Positions 24,491-36,534 of a stretch of DNA of 64,000 nucleotides are shown piece after piece. Numbering within the stretch: position 1 is the first letter of the stretch; each line of letters starts with the position of its first letter. The stretch covers positions 2,565,001-2,629,000 of the forward strand of contig BJKQ01000006.1 in NCBI GenBank assembly GCA_006538405.1, in the 5' to 3' direction. The stretch is from Hansfordia pulvinata (Eukaryota > Ascomycota > Sordariomycetes > Xylariales). The notes beneath the pieces were generated by a model. The model was not told where the DNA came from and did not search any database. It saw only the letters and a list, made by a program, of their open reading frames with translations. A program made the translations under genes and the position numbers.

Positions 24491-25125
24491 ACTGGAGGGG
24501 ACGCACAGCGGATCGGGTGGCCCACGCAGGCGAGCCGTCGGGCAGCCTTGGCCCGGCTGGGCTGGCTGGCCTCTCTCTACCGGCCGCCGTGGTTATCTCC
24601 CTCCGCCACACCTGCCGCCTGCACTCGCTCGTGCCAGCACGCACCTGAACGCCTTTAAAACACCAACGAGCCCAACACCCTTCCACCACACCACCTTTGT
24701 CCTCCCCGTTGTCCGCTCGCCCGCTCGCCCGTCTGCCCTGGTTCGCATGCAGCCGCCTGCCTAGCTGCCCTTGGCTTCTCGACACGCTCCCTCACACTGC
24801 GCCTCGGCAGCCGGCTTTGTTCGCTCCAGCGCCGTCCAAATTTGCTCGCTCAGCCCATCAGGTCGCGTGGACCAGCTGCAGGACTCATCAAAGCTCTCGC
24901 CGCCGCGTCCGGGCATGTCACAGCTCACCATCCTTCACGCCTTGCGGCTTTGAACTTTCTCGGTCTCCCTCGCTCCCGCGCTCCCCAGATCATACCCACC
25001 CCACTGCTCTGGCCCATTCTTGCGTCTCGCGCACCGCCCTCGGCTCCCTCTGACTCACCTGCCTTTGGCTCTGCGCTCACGTCGCTCGACCGCTCCGCTG
25101 CTTCAACTGCCCGTCGGTCTCCACG

Positions 25126-26337
25126 ATGCCCATCGGCGACCTCTTGGCCGAGATTTCTGGCGGCCAGGACGCCCCCGCCGCCCCCTCCTCGCGAACCACT
25201 ACCGTCAAACGCAAGGCTGAGAGCCCCAATCGAGCGCCCTCCAAAGTCGCCAAGGCCCACCACTCTGATGCTTCCTCTCCGGCTCAGATACCTCGCAACG
25301 GTCAGCGGACTGTGACAGCCCCGCCTCGTTCGGCTCCATCAGGACGACCCATCGCATCGGCGCCGGGCCCGGGTGTGTCGCGTGAGAAGCCTTCCTCGTC
25401 CGCCCCATCGAGCAACCAGTCAAACAGATTACCCCCAGCCAACGGACAGCGATACACCGGATCCGCCTCTTCTGCAAAGCCCGCTTCCGGGATAAACAGG
25501 CCCGCTGAACCCTCCAACCGCCCGAGGCCCGTGTCCTCCGCCTCTCTGCCGAATAAACCCGCAGCTGCTGGGAAGCCTACTTCAGTCGCCCCTTCCGCGC
25601 CCGATGTCTCCAAGACCGCTCCCAAAAAGGGCTCATTCGCCGAGATTATGGCCCGCGCCTCCAAAGCGCAGCAGAACATGGGCAAAGTAGGCCTGATTCA
25701 GCACAAAGCCACCGATAAGCCCGCGAGAACAAAGGAACGTCAACCCCCGCCCGCACCTCAGAAGCCGGGCGTCAAGGCGGCACCTGCCCAGTCCGCATAC
25801 AAGGGTAGCGCCAGGCCCGCTGCTGTTTCTGCACGCAAGTCACCCCAAAACGGCTCCGGCAAACCTACCAAGGCAAGCGTGAGACGAGAGACCCCCCCAT
25901 CCGCGACGGACGCGCCGGCCAAGAAGGCTAAGAAAGCCGTGTCTGCCACCTCTGGCTACACCGGAACCGCACGACCCGCGCCAGGCCCCAGCACCAAAAA
26001 GGCCCTAAGCGTCGACAGGGGCCGCCCTTCGTCCCGCCCAGGTGGCCTTCTTGCCCCACCCCGGGCCAAGCGTCGTGAAGAGTACGATGACTACGACGAG
26101 GAGCTGGACGACTTTATCGACTATGACGATGACGACGACGAGCCAGACCCTCGCCAGCGAAGGTACGACTACGCGTCAGACGGCTCGAGCGACATGGAGG
26201 CTGGCATGTCGGATATCGATGACGAAGAGCAGTTGGCCGAGCGAGCAGCGCGCGCCGAGGACCGGAGAGAGAAGGAGTTGGAAGACCGGCTCAAGCGTGA
26301 AAAAGAGCAGAGACGCCGTGACTGGAATCGTCGCTGA
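25126..26337 (+). CDS. SPT2: SPT2-family chromatin protein
   Basis: Histone H3-H4-binding chromatin factor linked to transcription elongation and rRNA gene transcription. It is a single exon of 403 residues. The N-terminus (MPIGDLLAEISGG) is followed by about 280 residues of disordered Lys/Ser/Pro/Ala-rich sequence with GYTGTARPAPGPSTKKAL-type motifs. The C-terminal SPT2 domain starts near residue 300 with RPGGLLAPPRAKRREEYDDY. It then has a strongly acidic run (DDFIDYDDDDDEPD), SDMEAGMSDIDDEE, and a charged helix rich in Glu/Arg/Lys ending RRRDWNRR. This domain order is diagnostic. The frame is intact throughout. Confidence 0.9.
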   Translation: MPIGDLLAEISGGQDAPAAPSSRTTTVKRKAESPNRAPSKVAKAHHSDASSPAQIPRNGQRTVTAPPRSAPSGRPIASAPGPGVSREKPSSSAPSSNQSNRLPPANGQRYTGSASSAKPASGINRPAEPSNRPRPVSSASLPNKPAAAGKPTSVAPSAPDVSKTAPKKGSFAEIMARASKAQQNMGKVGLIQHKATDKPARTKERQPPPAPQKPGVKAAPAQSAYKGSARPAAVSARKSPQNGSGKPTKASVRRETPPSATDAPAKKAKKAVSATSGYTGTARPAPGPSTKKALSVDRGRPSSRPGGLLAPPRAKRREEYDDYDEELDDFIDYDDDDDEPDPRQRRYDYASDGSSDMEAGMSDIDDEEQLAERAARAEDRREKELEDRLKREKEQRRRDWNRR

Positions 26338-27489
26338 GCTGTCTATTGTTCCGCAGCACTGCATAATCGGGCTGGGAGTTTGGATCAGTCGTGATTTCAC
26401 GTTTTCGACAACGGGCGGTATCTTGATACAGCATCAGTCTTAAGTGAGGGCGTTTAGAGATGGTTAAAGAGACGATTTACGTCGTCCTTGGTCCTTTATT
26501 CTTGGAGTGGGCCAACTACAGGTGTTATTGGAAAGGGAGAGGTGGACCTTGTTGGTTTCGTGCCTGGTTCTCTGTTCTACGTTTCGTTCTCTTGTTGGCA
26601 TAGCATCGGCGTTTTTTGGTGGCACCCCGGCACCCCCGGCCGCCCTCTTTCAATATAGCCTCTTTACGGTTTCCCCTCCCCTATGATACTGAGCGTTGTC
26701 AAACACACAACTGGCATGAAGCGATCTATCCTCGAAGATGGAGTCAGTGCAGCACGAAGAAATGAGGGCAACAGATGCGGCTGAGATGTTAGTTCCCAAA
26801 GGTGATGGAAGGCTGGGAAGGTTCATTGACACCAGTATGGTATTACAGCATGAAAAGGCTCTGGTGCAGAGGTCGGCAATGCACACGTTGTAGCGATACC
26901 TCTCACCGAGGTCTACTGTAGATGCGTGGCACGCCTTCGAACGACGCACCGAATCTTCCACATCTAATGTTCCATCACTTTGAACGCAATCGTTGGAAGT
27001 CGGTGGCTGGCATCCGTCGCAGCTTCCTCCCTTTGCAGCAGCTCAGCTCCGGGCAGGTGTGCCCATTGGTCTCTTATTAGGTTAGGTGCCTTAGTCTCGT
27101 GATTGGTGGCTTTGTCGGGTGGGTCCCCATTGCTGCCTGCGACCTGCCCGCTGTGCTGCCTGCCCACGCTGCGACACCGCCCCTGTGCCGAAGGGGATAA
27201 ATCACGTACTTGCCCGGAACCTCTCAGCCCGGAAATTCACCATCTCTTCATACCTCTGTAGCCCTCCTCTGCTCTTCAGGGCTGGGAGATCATCTGTTCG
27301 GACTCTGACCCATTTTGGCGAGCCTCACGCACCCCGTCTTCACTCTCGCTCCCAGCTCAATTACCTCTTCAAGGTAAGATAAACCCGTGGGTCCACCTGC
27401 CTGTCCCAGTTGTTCGTGCACTTATACTGTGACAAGGCATTGGCGGACCACTACCCCCAGGGACCAAGTTCACTTGCGAGATCGTCAAG
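26338..27489. other. Intergenic SPT2-PARP
   Basis: SPT2 3' UTR and PARP promoter and leader. A possible leader intron runs from a GTAAGAT donor near 27374 to a CCCCCAG acceptor near 27461. No other gene is seen. Confidence 0.5.
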
Positions 27490-29757
27490 ATGCCGTCAAC
27501 CCGGGGAGCAGCGGCAGCAGCCCAAGCGACCGCAGCCGCCGCCACCACCGTTCAGCCTCCTCAGCTCTCAACGGCGAGGCCTCTCGACGGGTGCTCGGTC
27601 GCCATTTGCGGCACCATTGATGGTCTCAACCAGGCACGAGTCAACCAAGCCTACTTAGAGCCGCTGGGAGCTTCGCTCGCCAAGACTGTCAATGCTGGAG
27701 TCACACATCTGATCACCAGCCAGGCCGACTTCAACAAGCGTGTCGGCAAGGTCAAGTCCGCTGAGACCCACAACATACATATCGTCAGCTTCAACTGGCT
27801 CAGTGACTGTCTCATCAACAGCAGGCGAGAGGACGAGAGCAGCTACAGTCTCACAACACCGGCCCCGGCTGCCTCTCCCACCAATGGCAACGGGCAGGAT
27901 TCCCAGGTCCCTGCCAAAAGATCTGCCAAGGCAGCCCTCTCTGGGGACGGCAGCGAAGACAACGACAAAGCTTCAGGGACGCAGCAGCCACCCAAGAAAG
28001 CCAAGGCCGAGGGGACGAAGTCGGAGGAAGAAAACCCCAAAGAGGGAAAACCCAAGGAAGCCAAAGTCGCGGAAGGCCAGGTTGCTAAGTCCTTGGACGT
28101 CGTGATTCCTCTGGACGAGGGAGCTGACCGCCAGCTGCGTCGTTATGAAGTGTACATCAGTGACGATGGCATCATCTACGACGCTTCTCTCAATCAGACA
28201 AATGCCAGCAACAACAACAACAAGTTCTATCGTATCCAGGTGCGTGCGCGTCCCATTCACTAGCTCCTCGCCACAGAGCTTGTACTGATTACTGCCCAGC
28301 TGCTCCGCTCACCGGCGGGCGATTTCAAGACATGGACCAGATGGGGACGTGTGGGGGAGTACGGAACTTCCATGGTCCTCGGTGACGGTTCTTTCCAGCA
28401 CGCTTTGAAGGAGTTCAACGGCAAGTTCAAGTCCAAATCTGGCTTAAGCTGGGCCGATCGAGCCAATCCCCCTCGTTCGGGGAAGTACGCGTTCATTGAG
28501 CGCAGTTACGAGCCCGATTCAGATGACGAGGAAGAACCAGCCAAGCCTGAGAATGGAGAAGTGAAGAAGGAAGAAGGCGAGGAAGAGCCTGTCTCAAAGC
28601 TCCCGAAAGCTGTGCAGGGGCTCATGGAGTTGATCTTCAACCACCAGTATTTTGCAAATACCATGGCACACCTGAACTACGACGCCAACAAACTCCCACT
28701 CGGGAAGCTCAGCAAATCCACCATCACCCGTGGTTTTCAAGCTTTGAAAGACCTGTCTGCGCTTCTGGATGACCCAAGCCTGGCGGCCTCGCAACACGGC
28801 ACCTCTGTTCCACAAGCCACCGAGACCCTGTCTAACCTCTTCTACACGATCATCCCTCATTCATTTGGCCGCAATAGACCACCCATCATTCGGTCTCACG
28901 ACATGCTGAAGAAAGAAATAGAACTTCTTGAAAGCTTGAGCGACATGAAAGATGCATCGCTTTTGATGAAGTCGGACAAAAAGGAAGAGGCCGAGAGAAT
29001 CAATGCGCTAGACCGACAGTACCGGGGACTCGGAATGAAAGAAATGACTCCGTTGGACTTCAAGAGCGATGAATTCCAACAGCTCAGCGACTACCTCAAA
29101 GACACTTGTGGTCAAACCCACAACGCAAGCTACACAGTGCAGCAGATATTCCGCATCGAGCGCGATGGGGAATTTGACCGCTTCGAAGGAAGCCCATATG
29201 CCGGGCCACCCAGGGACCGGCGTCTCTTGTGGCACGGATCTCGCTGCACCAATTTCGGCGGAATTCTCAGTCAGGGACTTCGCATTGCGCCTCCAGAGGC
29301 CCCTGTTAGCGGTTACATGTTCGGCAAGGGCATCTATCTCGCCGATATGTCCTCCAAGGTACGCGATCTCTGGGTCAATCTCCAACGCCGGTTGCTAACC
29401 TCCGCCTAGTCGGCCAACTACTGCAATGCTCACATTTCCGGAGGCCACGCACTCCTTCTCCTCTGCGAGGCCGAGCTCGGAGACCCTATGCAAAAGCTCA
29501 CAAATGCTTCTTATTCAGCAGGAGAGGATGCCAAGGCCAACGGTATGTTCTCTACCTGGGGACAGGGGACGACTGGCCCAACTCTGTGGAAGGACGCAGC
29601 AGTGGTTCATCCGTCTCTGAAGGGGGTCAAGATGCCTGACACCACGGTGAAGCCTGGCAACCTTGGGATTGCCAACGCAGGCCTCCTCTACAACGAGTTC
29701 ATATGCTACGATGTGGCGCAGATCAGGCTTCGCTACCTTCTCAGAGTCCGCATGTAG
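27490..29757 (+). CDS. prpA: Poly(ADP-ribose) polymerase, BRCT-WGR-PARP
   Basis: Nuclear PARP1-type enzyme that transfers ADP-ribose chains from NAD+ to proteins in DNA-damage signalling and ageing. Exons are 27490-28239, 28300-29358 and 29410-29757, encoding 718 residues. The order is a BRCT domain at about 30-115 (DGCSVAICGTIDG, HIVSFNWLSDCL), a Lys/Glu-rich linker and a WGR domain (KFYRIQ across intron 1, then TWTRWGRVGEYG). The helical PARP regulatory domain (PKAVQGLMELIFN, LPLGKLS) and the ART catalytic domain follow. The H-Y-E triad is visible as WHGSR (His about 562), GKGIYLAD (Tyr about 596) and YNEFICYD (Glu about 699), so it should make chains. There are no N-terminal zinc fingers, as is usual in filamentous fungi. 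The symbol follows the Aspergillus homologue. Confidence 0.95.
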
Positions 29758-30913
29758 AACGTGTTGGACCTTTAAGAGGAACCTGATGCCTTGAAGCACA
29801 ACAGTGAAGAGACCGGCGATGGAGCAAAGGGCTGTGTTCCCCCGATTGTGTGCGAGCTCCGCATGGTCTGCTGTATCACACGTGTCATCATCAGTTGCTA
29901 GAAATTGGTGGGAGGGCTGTCGGAAATTGAGAAGCAACATGAAAGCTTGCTGCAATGTTTTTAGCCATCTTAAGTTACGAATCACGAAGCTATAACTACC
30001 ACCAATACCTTTCCGCGGAAGCCGGCTTTCTGCATGATGCAAGGAACTTTCTACTGCCAGTCCACCATCCAATATGGACGGCATGATGCCTGCTGTCAAA
30101 CGATGCCAGTGTGAGTGGCTCAAGTTGTCTGCATGGCTCGGGTGCGTGCCGGCTTTCGGTGGGGGCCTGGGGTGCTTTGGACAAAATGCTCCGCGCGGCG
30201 CCGAGCTGAGCTGCCCCTTCCAAACCTGATCAAGGCCGAAGTGTCAAGGGAAGTGAGTCGGTCTCAGCAGGCTACTCGATCTTTTGTACGCAGTACTTAC
30301 CCGGTTTGGGACGGTGGGCTAGGTAGGTGTGGGTGCTGGTCGGCCACACGCGTGACTCGGGTTTTCTCTTTCACAAGAGAAGGCGCCGCAAAAAGGCCAG
30401 AGATTGAGATCATGCGGACTTACGCGTTGGGCGATCGTGTCGATAGAGGACGGAAAACCCCTGCCATGCCAGAGACTTGGGCGACTGGACTGCAAGAAAA
30501 CACGCGGTCAAGCACGATGAGGACTGAGGGCAGTGGAAAGTTATTTGCATTCGGGCCTCGAAGAACAAAGAAAAAAAAAAAAGAACTGCTAGCAAAATCG
30601 GCACTGACTTGCTCGCATCGAAGAACTACAACGTACAAGAAGTGCAGCGCAGGTGAGGGGCTCATATGAACACGAAAGCCAAGAAAATAACCATGATCAG
30701 CCATCGCCGTGACGCCCCGAGTGATCTAAGAGTGCGCTGGATACTAGTCCACATACTTCTCTCGTGACTCGCCGGGGAATAAGTCTCGTCTGTGTCAGAA
30801 GAGGGGTGGGGTAGAAAGCTGAGAAAAGCCCCCGCGAGTTGCGAGAGAAGTAATCAGCTTGCCCTTCGTCGGCGTCGAAGCAGAGGCAATGCGATATAAG
30901 AATGATTTCTGTA
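29758..30913. other. Intergenic, convergent PARP / NUFIP-like
   Basis: Convergent 3' ends. It contains an A-rich run near 30571-30582. No gene is supported; the small frames lack recognisable features. Confidence 0.55.
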
Positions 30914-32647
30914 CTAAGATGATTCTTTACTGCCGCCGGATTTCCCCGCGCCTTGCGAATGCCAGCCTTTGCCTTTGTGATGATTCTTACTCTTGTGGTG
31001 GCTGCGATCGCTGTTATTGTGCGCAAGCGAAGCAGTAGGGATTGGCGGGAGGTTCGCTGTACTAGCAGCAGATGGCAGAGTAGAGCCGGGCGTGGCGGGT
31101 GGTGCCTTTGTCGGCTCCGAAGAGCCGGCAGCGCTGGCATCCGAAAAGACTGGATCGGCAAGCTTGCCGCTGGACCGCAAGTTCATGATAGCTTTGACGG
31201 TTTCCATGTCTTCCGAGTTCTTGTCGTTGAGCACGAGCCGTTGCTTCAGGGTAAGCTTACCACCGTTGAGCGTCTGTTCTTGCAAAGCCTGGGCCCGGAC
31301 GGCGGGGTCATGCTTGAAACGACACTTGGTCTTCTTGCCACAATTGCCGCCGGTAGCATAGTACTTGCAGTGGTTGGACGGGTCCGCCCTGATGATGGGT
31401 GGGGGTGGCAGCCCGGAGGGAGCAGGCTTGCGAATGGGCATCGACTCGGGCTCCTCATCCTCGGACTTGATCTCGGATGAATCCGAGTCAAGACGCATCT
31501 CGTCGCCCTCGTCAGTGGCTTCGCGCTTGCGCTTCTGCCGGTCAATCTTGCGCTCGACCTTGGCAAGCTGTTTGCGCAGTTTTTCAGCCTTGGCCTCGTC
31601 CGAATCAACTTTGGGTGCAGCCGGAGCCTCAGCGGCCTTGGCCTCTTGTGCCGCCTTCTTCTCCTCGATGCGCTTTTTGGTGGGGTAGTTTGCCTTGCGT
31701 TCAGCGATCCAGGCCTCCATGTTCTCAATGCTGATTACGGGATTAATATGCGAAGGCGGGGCAGGCGTGGGCTACCTTAGGGATCAGATACTCACCTGGG
31801 GACATCCTGGCCAAGAACTTCGACCAGATGGGCCTCATCATCCACGGCGACGCCTGTATCGGATTCCTCTCCATCACCGGGGGTCAAGCCCAGAGTGTTT
31901 GTCTTGCGCTTCTTCTTCTTGGTCGAAGAGTGGTCAGGCTTCTGAGAGTCTTGGTTGTGGTTGGAATTGTTGTTGCGGTGATGGCCGTTGTGGTTTTGAT
32001 GGTTCTGGCGAAACTTATCGCCGCCACCATGCCCGCCACGGCCGCGGTTAGAGTGGCCAAAATTGTCGCGGCCACGACCTCGGCCGCTGTGGCCGAAGCC
32101 GCCACCGCCGCGGAAAGACGGAGGGGTCGGGGTGTGCACAGGAGGAGGAACAGGAGGATAGGCACTGTACGGGGGCTGCTGCCCGTAAGGCGCGCCTTGT
32201 GGAGGGGGATTGGGAGGGTAAGGGGGAGGAGCGTTGGGCGCGTAGTCACCACGTTGGTGTTGGTCGAAACCCATGCGAATAGGAGGAGCAACGGGGTGAT
32301 TTTCAGTCTTGTGACCACTTTGGTCGTTGCGAAACCCGCCGCGTCCGCCGCCACGACCCGTATGGCCGTTGTACTGGGCGTAGGGAGGCTGACCACCGCC
32401 AGCCCATGGCTGCGCGCTGTAATCGGCCGGGGGCTGGCCGTAGGGGGCACCGTAGGGAGGGCGGCCGGGCTGGTTTTGGTAGGGTGGTTGATAACCCTGA
32501 GGTGGCTGGGCAGCATACGCCTGATGGGGCGGGTATTGGGGGTAGCTAGGCGGGGCAGCTGAGGGGTGCGCAGCTTGCTGGTTTCCCTGCCAATAGTTAT
32601 GCTGGGGGTGGCACCATATGCACCAGCGTTGGGCGGATAGGCTTGCG

Positions 32648-32679
<32 letters not shown>

Positions 32680-32888
32680 GTGTGCTGTTGATGCTGATAA
32701 TATTGAGAGCCATAGTCGTTGCGCGCAGCGTGGCCCCCTCGGGAGTTACCCGAGTTGTTTGCTGTCATGGCGCCCCCTCGAGGGGCTGAGACGGGAGGGT
32801 AGGCTGGGGGAGGGCCGTATGGGTAGCTTCCAGCAGAAGAAGCCGGCGGCGGCGGCGGAGGACCGTAAGGGTAGTGGTTTGGAGCCAT
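30914..32888 (-). CDS. NUFIP1-like CCCH zinc-finger protein (apparent frameshift)
   Basis: Likely homologue of NUFIP1/yeast Rsa1, a scaffold for box C/D snoRNP assembly. Exons on the minus strand are 32888-31796 and 31730-30914, with a 65-bp intron. The N-terminus is Pro/Tyr/Gln-rich low complexity with a polyglutamine tract (CTG run on the plus strand, about 32650-32680), then RGG-type Gly/Arg repeats. The NUFIP core spans the intron: QDVP joined to SIENMEAWIAERKANYPTKK. A C-x8-C-x5-C-x3-H finger (CKYYATGGNCGKKTKCRFKH) follows, and the tail is His/Lys-rich. The frame slips at the G5 run 32604-32608. One added base joins GATP to QHNYWQGNQ and gives about 636 residues. The break is most likely a homopolymer error. 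It is divergent to RPC8. Confidence 0.85.
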
Positions 32889-34211
32889 GTTCGATGGTAC
32901 AGGCCCCCTCAGACGCGGGAGTCTTCTGTGAGTGAGAGATCGCAGCGGGCCGACAGTGATGAGCGAGAACGATTCAAACTGGGCAGGACATAGCTCTGGG
33001 AGCGATGTTAGATTTGTTGGGCGACCTGGTCAGGAGAGAGCATCGATCAGGGGAGGAATCGGGCAAGGAAAAAAAGGGGGCGAGCGTGAGGTGCATCTGC
33101 TGGGGCGGGATGTAGGCAGCGGCGACTGTGAGATGAGTGCCTATCGTAATCGACTCACTGTCAGAATGTCAGGACGGAGGACCGAGAAGGCTTGTCGACT
33201 CTGTGTGATCCGACGCCGGACGACGAGCCTGGGGAATGGAAGGTGCTTTGTGCGAGGTAGTGAGGTGGGGATGTGGTCTTGCGCGCGGAAGCAGCGGAAT
33301 CTGGCGGCAAAAGGAGAGGTAAACTGGGGGAGGGGCTTGAGTGCTTGGTCGGTCGCTAATGGCAAAACACGTGCCCTATGCGGATGACGGACGAAGGCCG
33401 TGAGGAGAGAAAGTGCACGCAAACAAGATGGATGTGTGCCGGGTATGTAGCGGCGAGGCAAAGCGCACTGCAGATGCCGGGCTCAATGTTACCAGTGGAT
33501 GTGACAGCTGGGGGAGGAAGGAGTTTCAGGCCATGCGCGGGCGGAAATGCGAGATCGATCAGGAGGGTCGGTTCGGCAGATGCCAGACACCAAGGACGGG
33601 ATGCAGGATGATCGAGGTGGGCGAAAGGAGACCGTCGGGGAGAACCAGAGGCCACGCGATGCAGTGGTGATGTTGTTGGTGGTGGTAGTGTTGGTGGTGG
33701 TGGTGTGTCGTATCGTGAGAAAAGCGGACGAGACAGCGAAAGTGGCGACGCGTGCCGTGTGCGTCCGAGGAAAGAACATGAATCTGTACATGTATGTCTA
33801 AGGTTTCTCTACTGGAGGTCAGCGGTCTGATTTGGGTTGGGGACCTAGCTGCACTGGGCAGAACCCGACCACAGGGCTCGCTGCAATCCAGGAGCACTCT
33901 ACATGTATGTACCTCTACCTGTGTTGGCGCTACCCGCAATCACTTATTGTAGTGGTACCCACGCCAGTAAGATCAGAAGCCCACGATTGCATCGCGCCGC
34001 AGGTACCGGCTACAGATTAGGTCTCCTTCCACGACTCCGAGGGGCAGCACCTGGTAGAAATCTGACTTGACAGTGGAGGTGCGACACCACCACCAACAAC
34101 AAAAGTGGGAGCTATCAAAAAGCGTGGGATAAACGCCTCGCTCTTTCAGCGACTCCCAATCGCCTGCCTGCGCCGTCGAGTTTGGGCATCTCGCTGCCGC
34201 CGTCGCCCAAG
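32889..34211. promoter_or_regulatory. Divergent upstream region NUFIP-like / RPC8
   Basis: This 1.3-kb interval lies between the divergent start codons and contains a GGT/TGG-rich tract at about 33664-33708. The NUFIP-like promoter is GA/G-rich on the plus strand. I see no separate gene. Confidence 0.4.
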
Positions 34212-35326
34212 ATGTTCATCCTGGTAAGTTCTCGATCCGTAACTGGAGTCAGACCCCCAATGTGCCTCTGGGCGCGCCGCCGTCTTTCGGGTCGCAGACC
34301 ATCACATTCAGATACTACCAAGAACTGCCCGGGGGAAAGAATTAGAGCACACTGCCCTTCCGAGCCCTCCATCTTCGCGCACCTATTCCGTATGGTGTAG
34401 TACTATGCTCTCGGCTGACACGCTGAACCTCGCCATGTCTTCCGTAGACCAAAGTCGCAGACCTGGTGCAGATCGCGCCCAAGGACTTTGAAAAGCACAG
34501 CAAGATTGCCATTGAGAACAACATCAACGCAAAGTACTCGAACCGCGTCATCCAGAAAATCGGCCTGTGCATATGCATGTACGACCTTCTGTGGGCGTCC
34601 GAGGGCCTCATCGGTCATGGAACCGGCATGGTCAACGTCAACGGTTCGTGCTCACTTGGGGCGCAAAGGGTTTCCACGCCATGCCTCGTTCAAGTCCCAG
34701 AAGCCCACCCCAACCTGGAAGATTGCCACAAGCTGACCTTCGCCATCTTCTAGTCGAGTTCCGCATGATTGTATTCAGGCCCTTCAAGGGAGAGACGATA
34801 CTCGGGAGGATCAGCAGTGCCACGCCAGAAGGCATTCACAGTACGTACTTTGGGCGTTTGTGTCATCCTCCACTTGCAATGCTATTTTCCCAAGGGACTG
34901 CTGACTGACCCATGACCGTGCCTGCAGTTCGCACAGAGTTCTTTGAGGAGATGTTCGTCCCCTACAAGGAGTTGCCAGCGGACACCGAATTGTAAGTCAG
35001 CTCCTCATACATAAAGCCGGCGAGTAGCCGTCCAAGTCTTCTCTGCATCACTCAAGACATCCGCCAAAGGAGGGAAGCGCACTGACAACAGCCTCAGCGA
35101 CCACAACGAACAGGCCTGGACGTGGAATGTGGACGATGTACGCATGTACTACGACAAGCACGAAATGGTGCGGCTCTCCGTCGTGGACGAGTCGTGGAAC
35201 GACCAGATCCCCGACAGTGCCGAGCAAGAGGCTTTGGACCAGGCCAAAAAGGTATCCCCCTACAGCATCCAGGCCAGCATGATCAAGGAAGGCCTGGGCG
35301 TTTGCTTGTGGTGGGAAGCGGAGTAA
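34212..35326 (+). CDS. RPC25: RNA polymerase III subunit RPC8 (Rpc25)
   Basis: Stalk subunit of RNA polymerase III (Rpb7 paralogue), needed for initiation on tRNA and 5S genes. Five exons: 34212-34223, 34448-34643, 34754-34840, 34928-34991 and 35098-35326, encoding 195 residues. Exon 1 codes only for MFIL and is followed by a 224-bp intron. The protein then reads TKVADLVQIAPKDF, INAKYSNRVIQKIGLCIC, SEGLIGHGTGMVNVN, VEFRMIVFRPFKGE and GRISSATPEGIH, which are the Rpb7-N and S1-like blocks of the family. It ends GVCLWWEAE. All junction phases agree. The protein is slightly shorter than the yeast one. Confidence 0.94.
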
Positions 35327-35601
35327 TGAAAGAGTTGATTACCCAGCATGCTGGAGGAGGGCGCGGGCAGGACACGGATTCTGCATCATGCATGGCAAAG
35401 GCGTTTGAAGGTACCTCGGGGGCAACAGAGGAGGGAATCTGTTCATTGTTTTCCACATTACGCTTTCAATATGATATGTACCAAGAATGGCAGTAGCAGG
35501 GCTAAGCTACCTACCCAAGCAACTACCTATTCCCTCACGACCACCTCAGGGGCACGTCAGCGTAGAGTCATGGCCTGGACGGCACGAGCTGGGGCCAGCG
35601 A

Positions 35602-36534
35602 TCAGAACTGCGCCAGCAGACGGTCCTCGACGTCATCGAGGACCGAGTAGTGGGCAACCACAGCCAAGTTCTCAGCCTCGGCCTTGAACTGCTTGTCGGG
35701 GTCGACACCAGGACCGGCCATCTGTGGCGCGCCCATCCCGGCGCCGCCCATCTGCATCTGTTGCTGCATCTGATTGGCAGCGTTGTCGGCGCCGAGCAGG
35801 AAGTTGAAGACGGACTGGAGACCAAAGTAGCACAGGAAGTACCAGCTGATGCTGGACATCCAGCGCGGGTCCATCTCGCGCGTGGCGACACCGGCCTGCA
35901 GCATGCTCTTGAACTTGATGGTGATGGGGAAGGGCAGCTTGATGATGACAAAGCCGGAGAAGAAGGCGTTGATCCAGCTCATGATGAGCGTGTTGGGGAT
36001 CATCATGGCCATGTTGCCCTTCATCATGCCCATCATGCCGTCCATGGCGCCCGGGTCGGACATGGGGTTGGGTGGGGGCTGGCCGGCGTTCGCGGCGTTC
36101 TTGAGGTAGGAGCCCGACTCGTAGGCTGTGGTGAGAGCGTCGCGGCGGGCGCTGAAGGAGGGCGCGGACAGGGCGTGGAAGTTGGAGCGGACGGCGACAC
36201 CGTGGGTCATGGAGCGCTGCTCCCGCATCGAGAGCCGGTCCAGCTTCTTGGGGGCCGAGGCCATCAGGACGGTCGCATAGTGGCGCAGGATGCCCGTCAG
36301 AATCTAAGGAGGCGCCAGATTAGCGGGGAGGCCAGCAGGGACGACACATATACCATGTAGGGTATGGGTGCAGACTCACCATGACAACCGTGATGGGTAG
36401 CAGAATCCAGTAACTGTGGACGAGGTCGACGTCAGCTTCAGTTTCGGTGGACGGACCATCGTGGCCGTGAGATGAGGAGATACGCACAAGAGTTGGGGAT
36501 CCCGATGGATCGTCTGGTCGGGTAATTGAGCCAT
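35602..36534 (-). CDS. EMC3: ER membrane protein complex subunit 3
   Basis: Catalytic-core insertase subunit (Oxa1/YidC-related) of the ER membrane protein complex, which inserts weakly hydrophobic and tail-anchored helices. Exons on the minus strand are 36534-36488, 36413-36380 and 36303-35602, encoding 260 residues. It begins MAQLPDQTIHRDPQLFYWIL, where the second exon is only 34 nt, then LLPITVVMILTGILRHYATV as the first membrane helix. A cytosolic Met-rich segment (GMMGMMKGNMAMMIPN) follows, then SWINAFFSGFVIIKLPFPIT and SWYFLCYFGLQSVFNFLLG as further helices. The tail has the Met/Gln-rich sequence typical of fungal EMC3. It faces SPC2 across a shared promoter. Confidence 0.95.

Larger units (their letters stand above)
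22111..25125. other. Long gene-free stretch between RPP2 and SPT2
   Basis: Three kilobases without a supportable gene. The left part holds the RPP2 5' UTR intron and promoter. A 22-bp tandem duplication lies at 22886-22929, a TACGAGTA motif at 22563 and a 12-bp triple repeat at 24455-24490. The final ~450 bp before SPT2 are pyrimidine-rich (many CTC/CGC/CCT), typical of a long fungal 5' leader. Confidence 0.55.
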
